DNA of 6,072 bases from SIG607 sp045646245 (GTDB lineage Bacteria > Bacillota > Clostridia > Oscillospirales > Acutalibacteraceae), in assembly GCA_045646245.1 (NCBI GenBank), contig JAZRKJ010000053.1:1-6072 (forward strand). The letters run 5' to 3'. Of this stretch, positions 5,971 to 6,072 are shown one piece after another (position 1 is the first letter of the stretch; every line of letters starts with the position of its first letter). A program made the position numbers and the translations under genes. The notes below the pieces were generated by a model, which had not been told where the DNA came from, made no database searches, and saw only the letters and a program-made list of their open reading frames with translations.

Positions 5971-5979
5971 TGTGTATAA
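5971..5979 (-). promoter_or_regulatory. DnaA-box sequence
   Basis: TGTGTATAA on the plus strand is TTATACACA on the minus strand, a match to the DnaA-box consensus TTWTNCACA. It lies in the gene-free AT-rich tail, in the same orientation as the box at 6044-6052. A single match could be chance in AT-rich DNA. Confidence 0.45.
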
Positions 5980-6043
5980 ATCAAGCAAAAATCCTGTTTT
6001 CATGGCATAAAAAACTAAGCCGACCGTTTTAGCCGGTTAATTA

Positions 6044-6052
6044 TGTGGATAA
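6044..6052 (-). promoter_or_regulatory. Perfect consensus DnaA box
   Basis: TGTGGATAA on the plus strand is TTATCCACA on the minus strand, the strongest DnaA-box sequence. It is 20 bases from the right end of the window and 73 bases from the other box. DnaA could bind here as part of an origin, a DnaA-titrating cluster or a DnaA-regulated promoter. The flanking sequence needed to choose is outside the window. Confidence 0.55.
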
Positions 6053-6072
6053 CTTTTCAGTTTTGTTAAGCT

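Larger units (their letters stand above)
5953..6072. other. AT-rich gene-free tail
   Basis: No gene is visible between the terminator and the window end. Besides the two DnaA boxes there is only a weak 4-5 bp hairpin (6022-6038). Whether a gene begins just beyond the right edge cannot be told. Confidence 0.5.

Noticed and set aside
6022..6038. Hairpin GACCG/CGGTT followed on the minus strand by T residues as a terminator
   Set aside because: The stem is only 4-5 bp, and the T-tract (from 6015 leftward on the minus strand) is about seven bases away from it.
1..6072. CRISPR array, tRNA, rRNA, riboswitch or complete insertion sequence
   Set aside because: I saw no regularly spaced repeats, tRNA-like cloverleaf, conserved riboswitch core or transposase. 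The intergenic stretches are too short or explained by promoters and terminators.

Overview
This AT-rich window looks like ordinary chromosome from a low-GC Gram-positive bacterium, most likely a spore-forming or spore-former-derived member of the Clostridia (Bacillota). The reasons are a CwlD-type amidase, near-consensus sigma-A promoters with 17-bp spacers, strong purine-rich ribosome binding sites, GTG and TTG starts, and intrinsic terminators at most gene ends. No species is claimed.

Layout. 1-365: no recognisable gene. It holds three successive stem-loops (96-114, 145-175, 206-237), then a near-consensus promoter with a perfect 11-bp inverted repeat sitting on the expected transcription start. 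366-1793 (+): a GPH-type (MFS_2, melibiose-permease-like) sugar/cation symporter. 1829-2401 (+): a TetR-family repressor with its own promoter, buried in the 3' end of the transporter gene. 2409-2435: a terminator shared by two convergent units. 3801-2440 (-): radA, the DNA-recombination ATPase. 4519-3815 (-): a cwlD-like cortex amidase, which lies upstream of radA in the same transcription unit. 4520-4680: a divergent promoter region. 4681-5877 (+): an HD-domain dNTP triphosphohydrolase (dGTPase-like). 5911-5952: terminator. 5953-6072: a gene-free AT-rich tail with two DnaA-box sequences in the same orientation.

How the genes work together. The transporter and TetR gene form a plausible self-contained module: the regulator probably binds the palindrome at 320-345 and blocks the transporter promoter until a ligand, perhaps the transported sugar or a derivative, releases it. 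The cwlD-radA pair is tightly packed (13 nt between the cwlD stop and the radA start) but functionally mixed: spore cortex remodelling and recombination repair. The dGTPase-like gene is divergent from cwlD and acts alone, presumably in dNTP pool control.

I do not see a clear undescribed multi-gene system. The points most worth a second look are the two DnaA boxes at the right edge, the strong operator-like palindrome, the nested promoter of the TetR gene, and the subgroup of the HD-domain protein. Three starts differ from a longest-ORF reading (radA, cwlD, HD protein). In two of them the upstream GTG is part of the ribosome binding site rather than the start.
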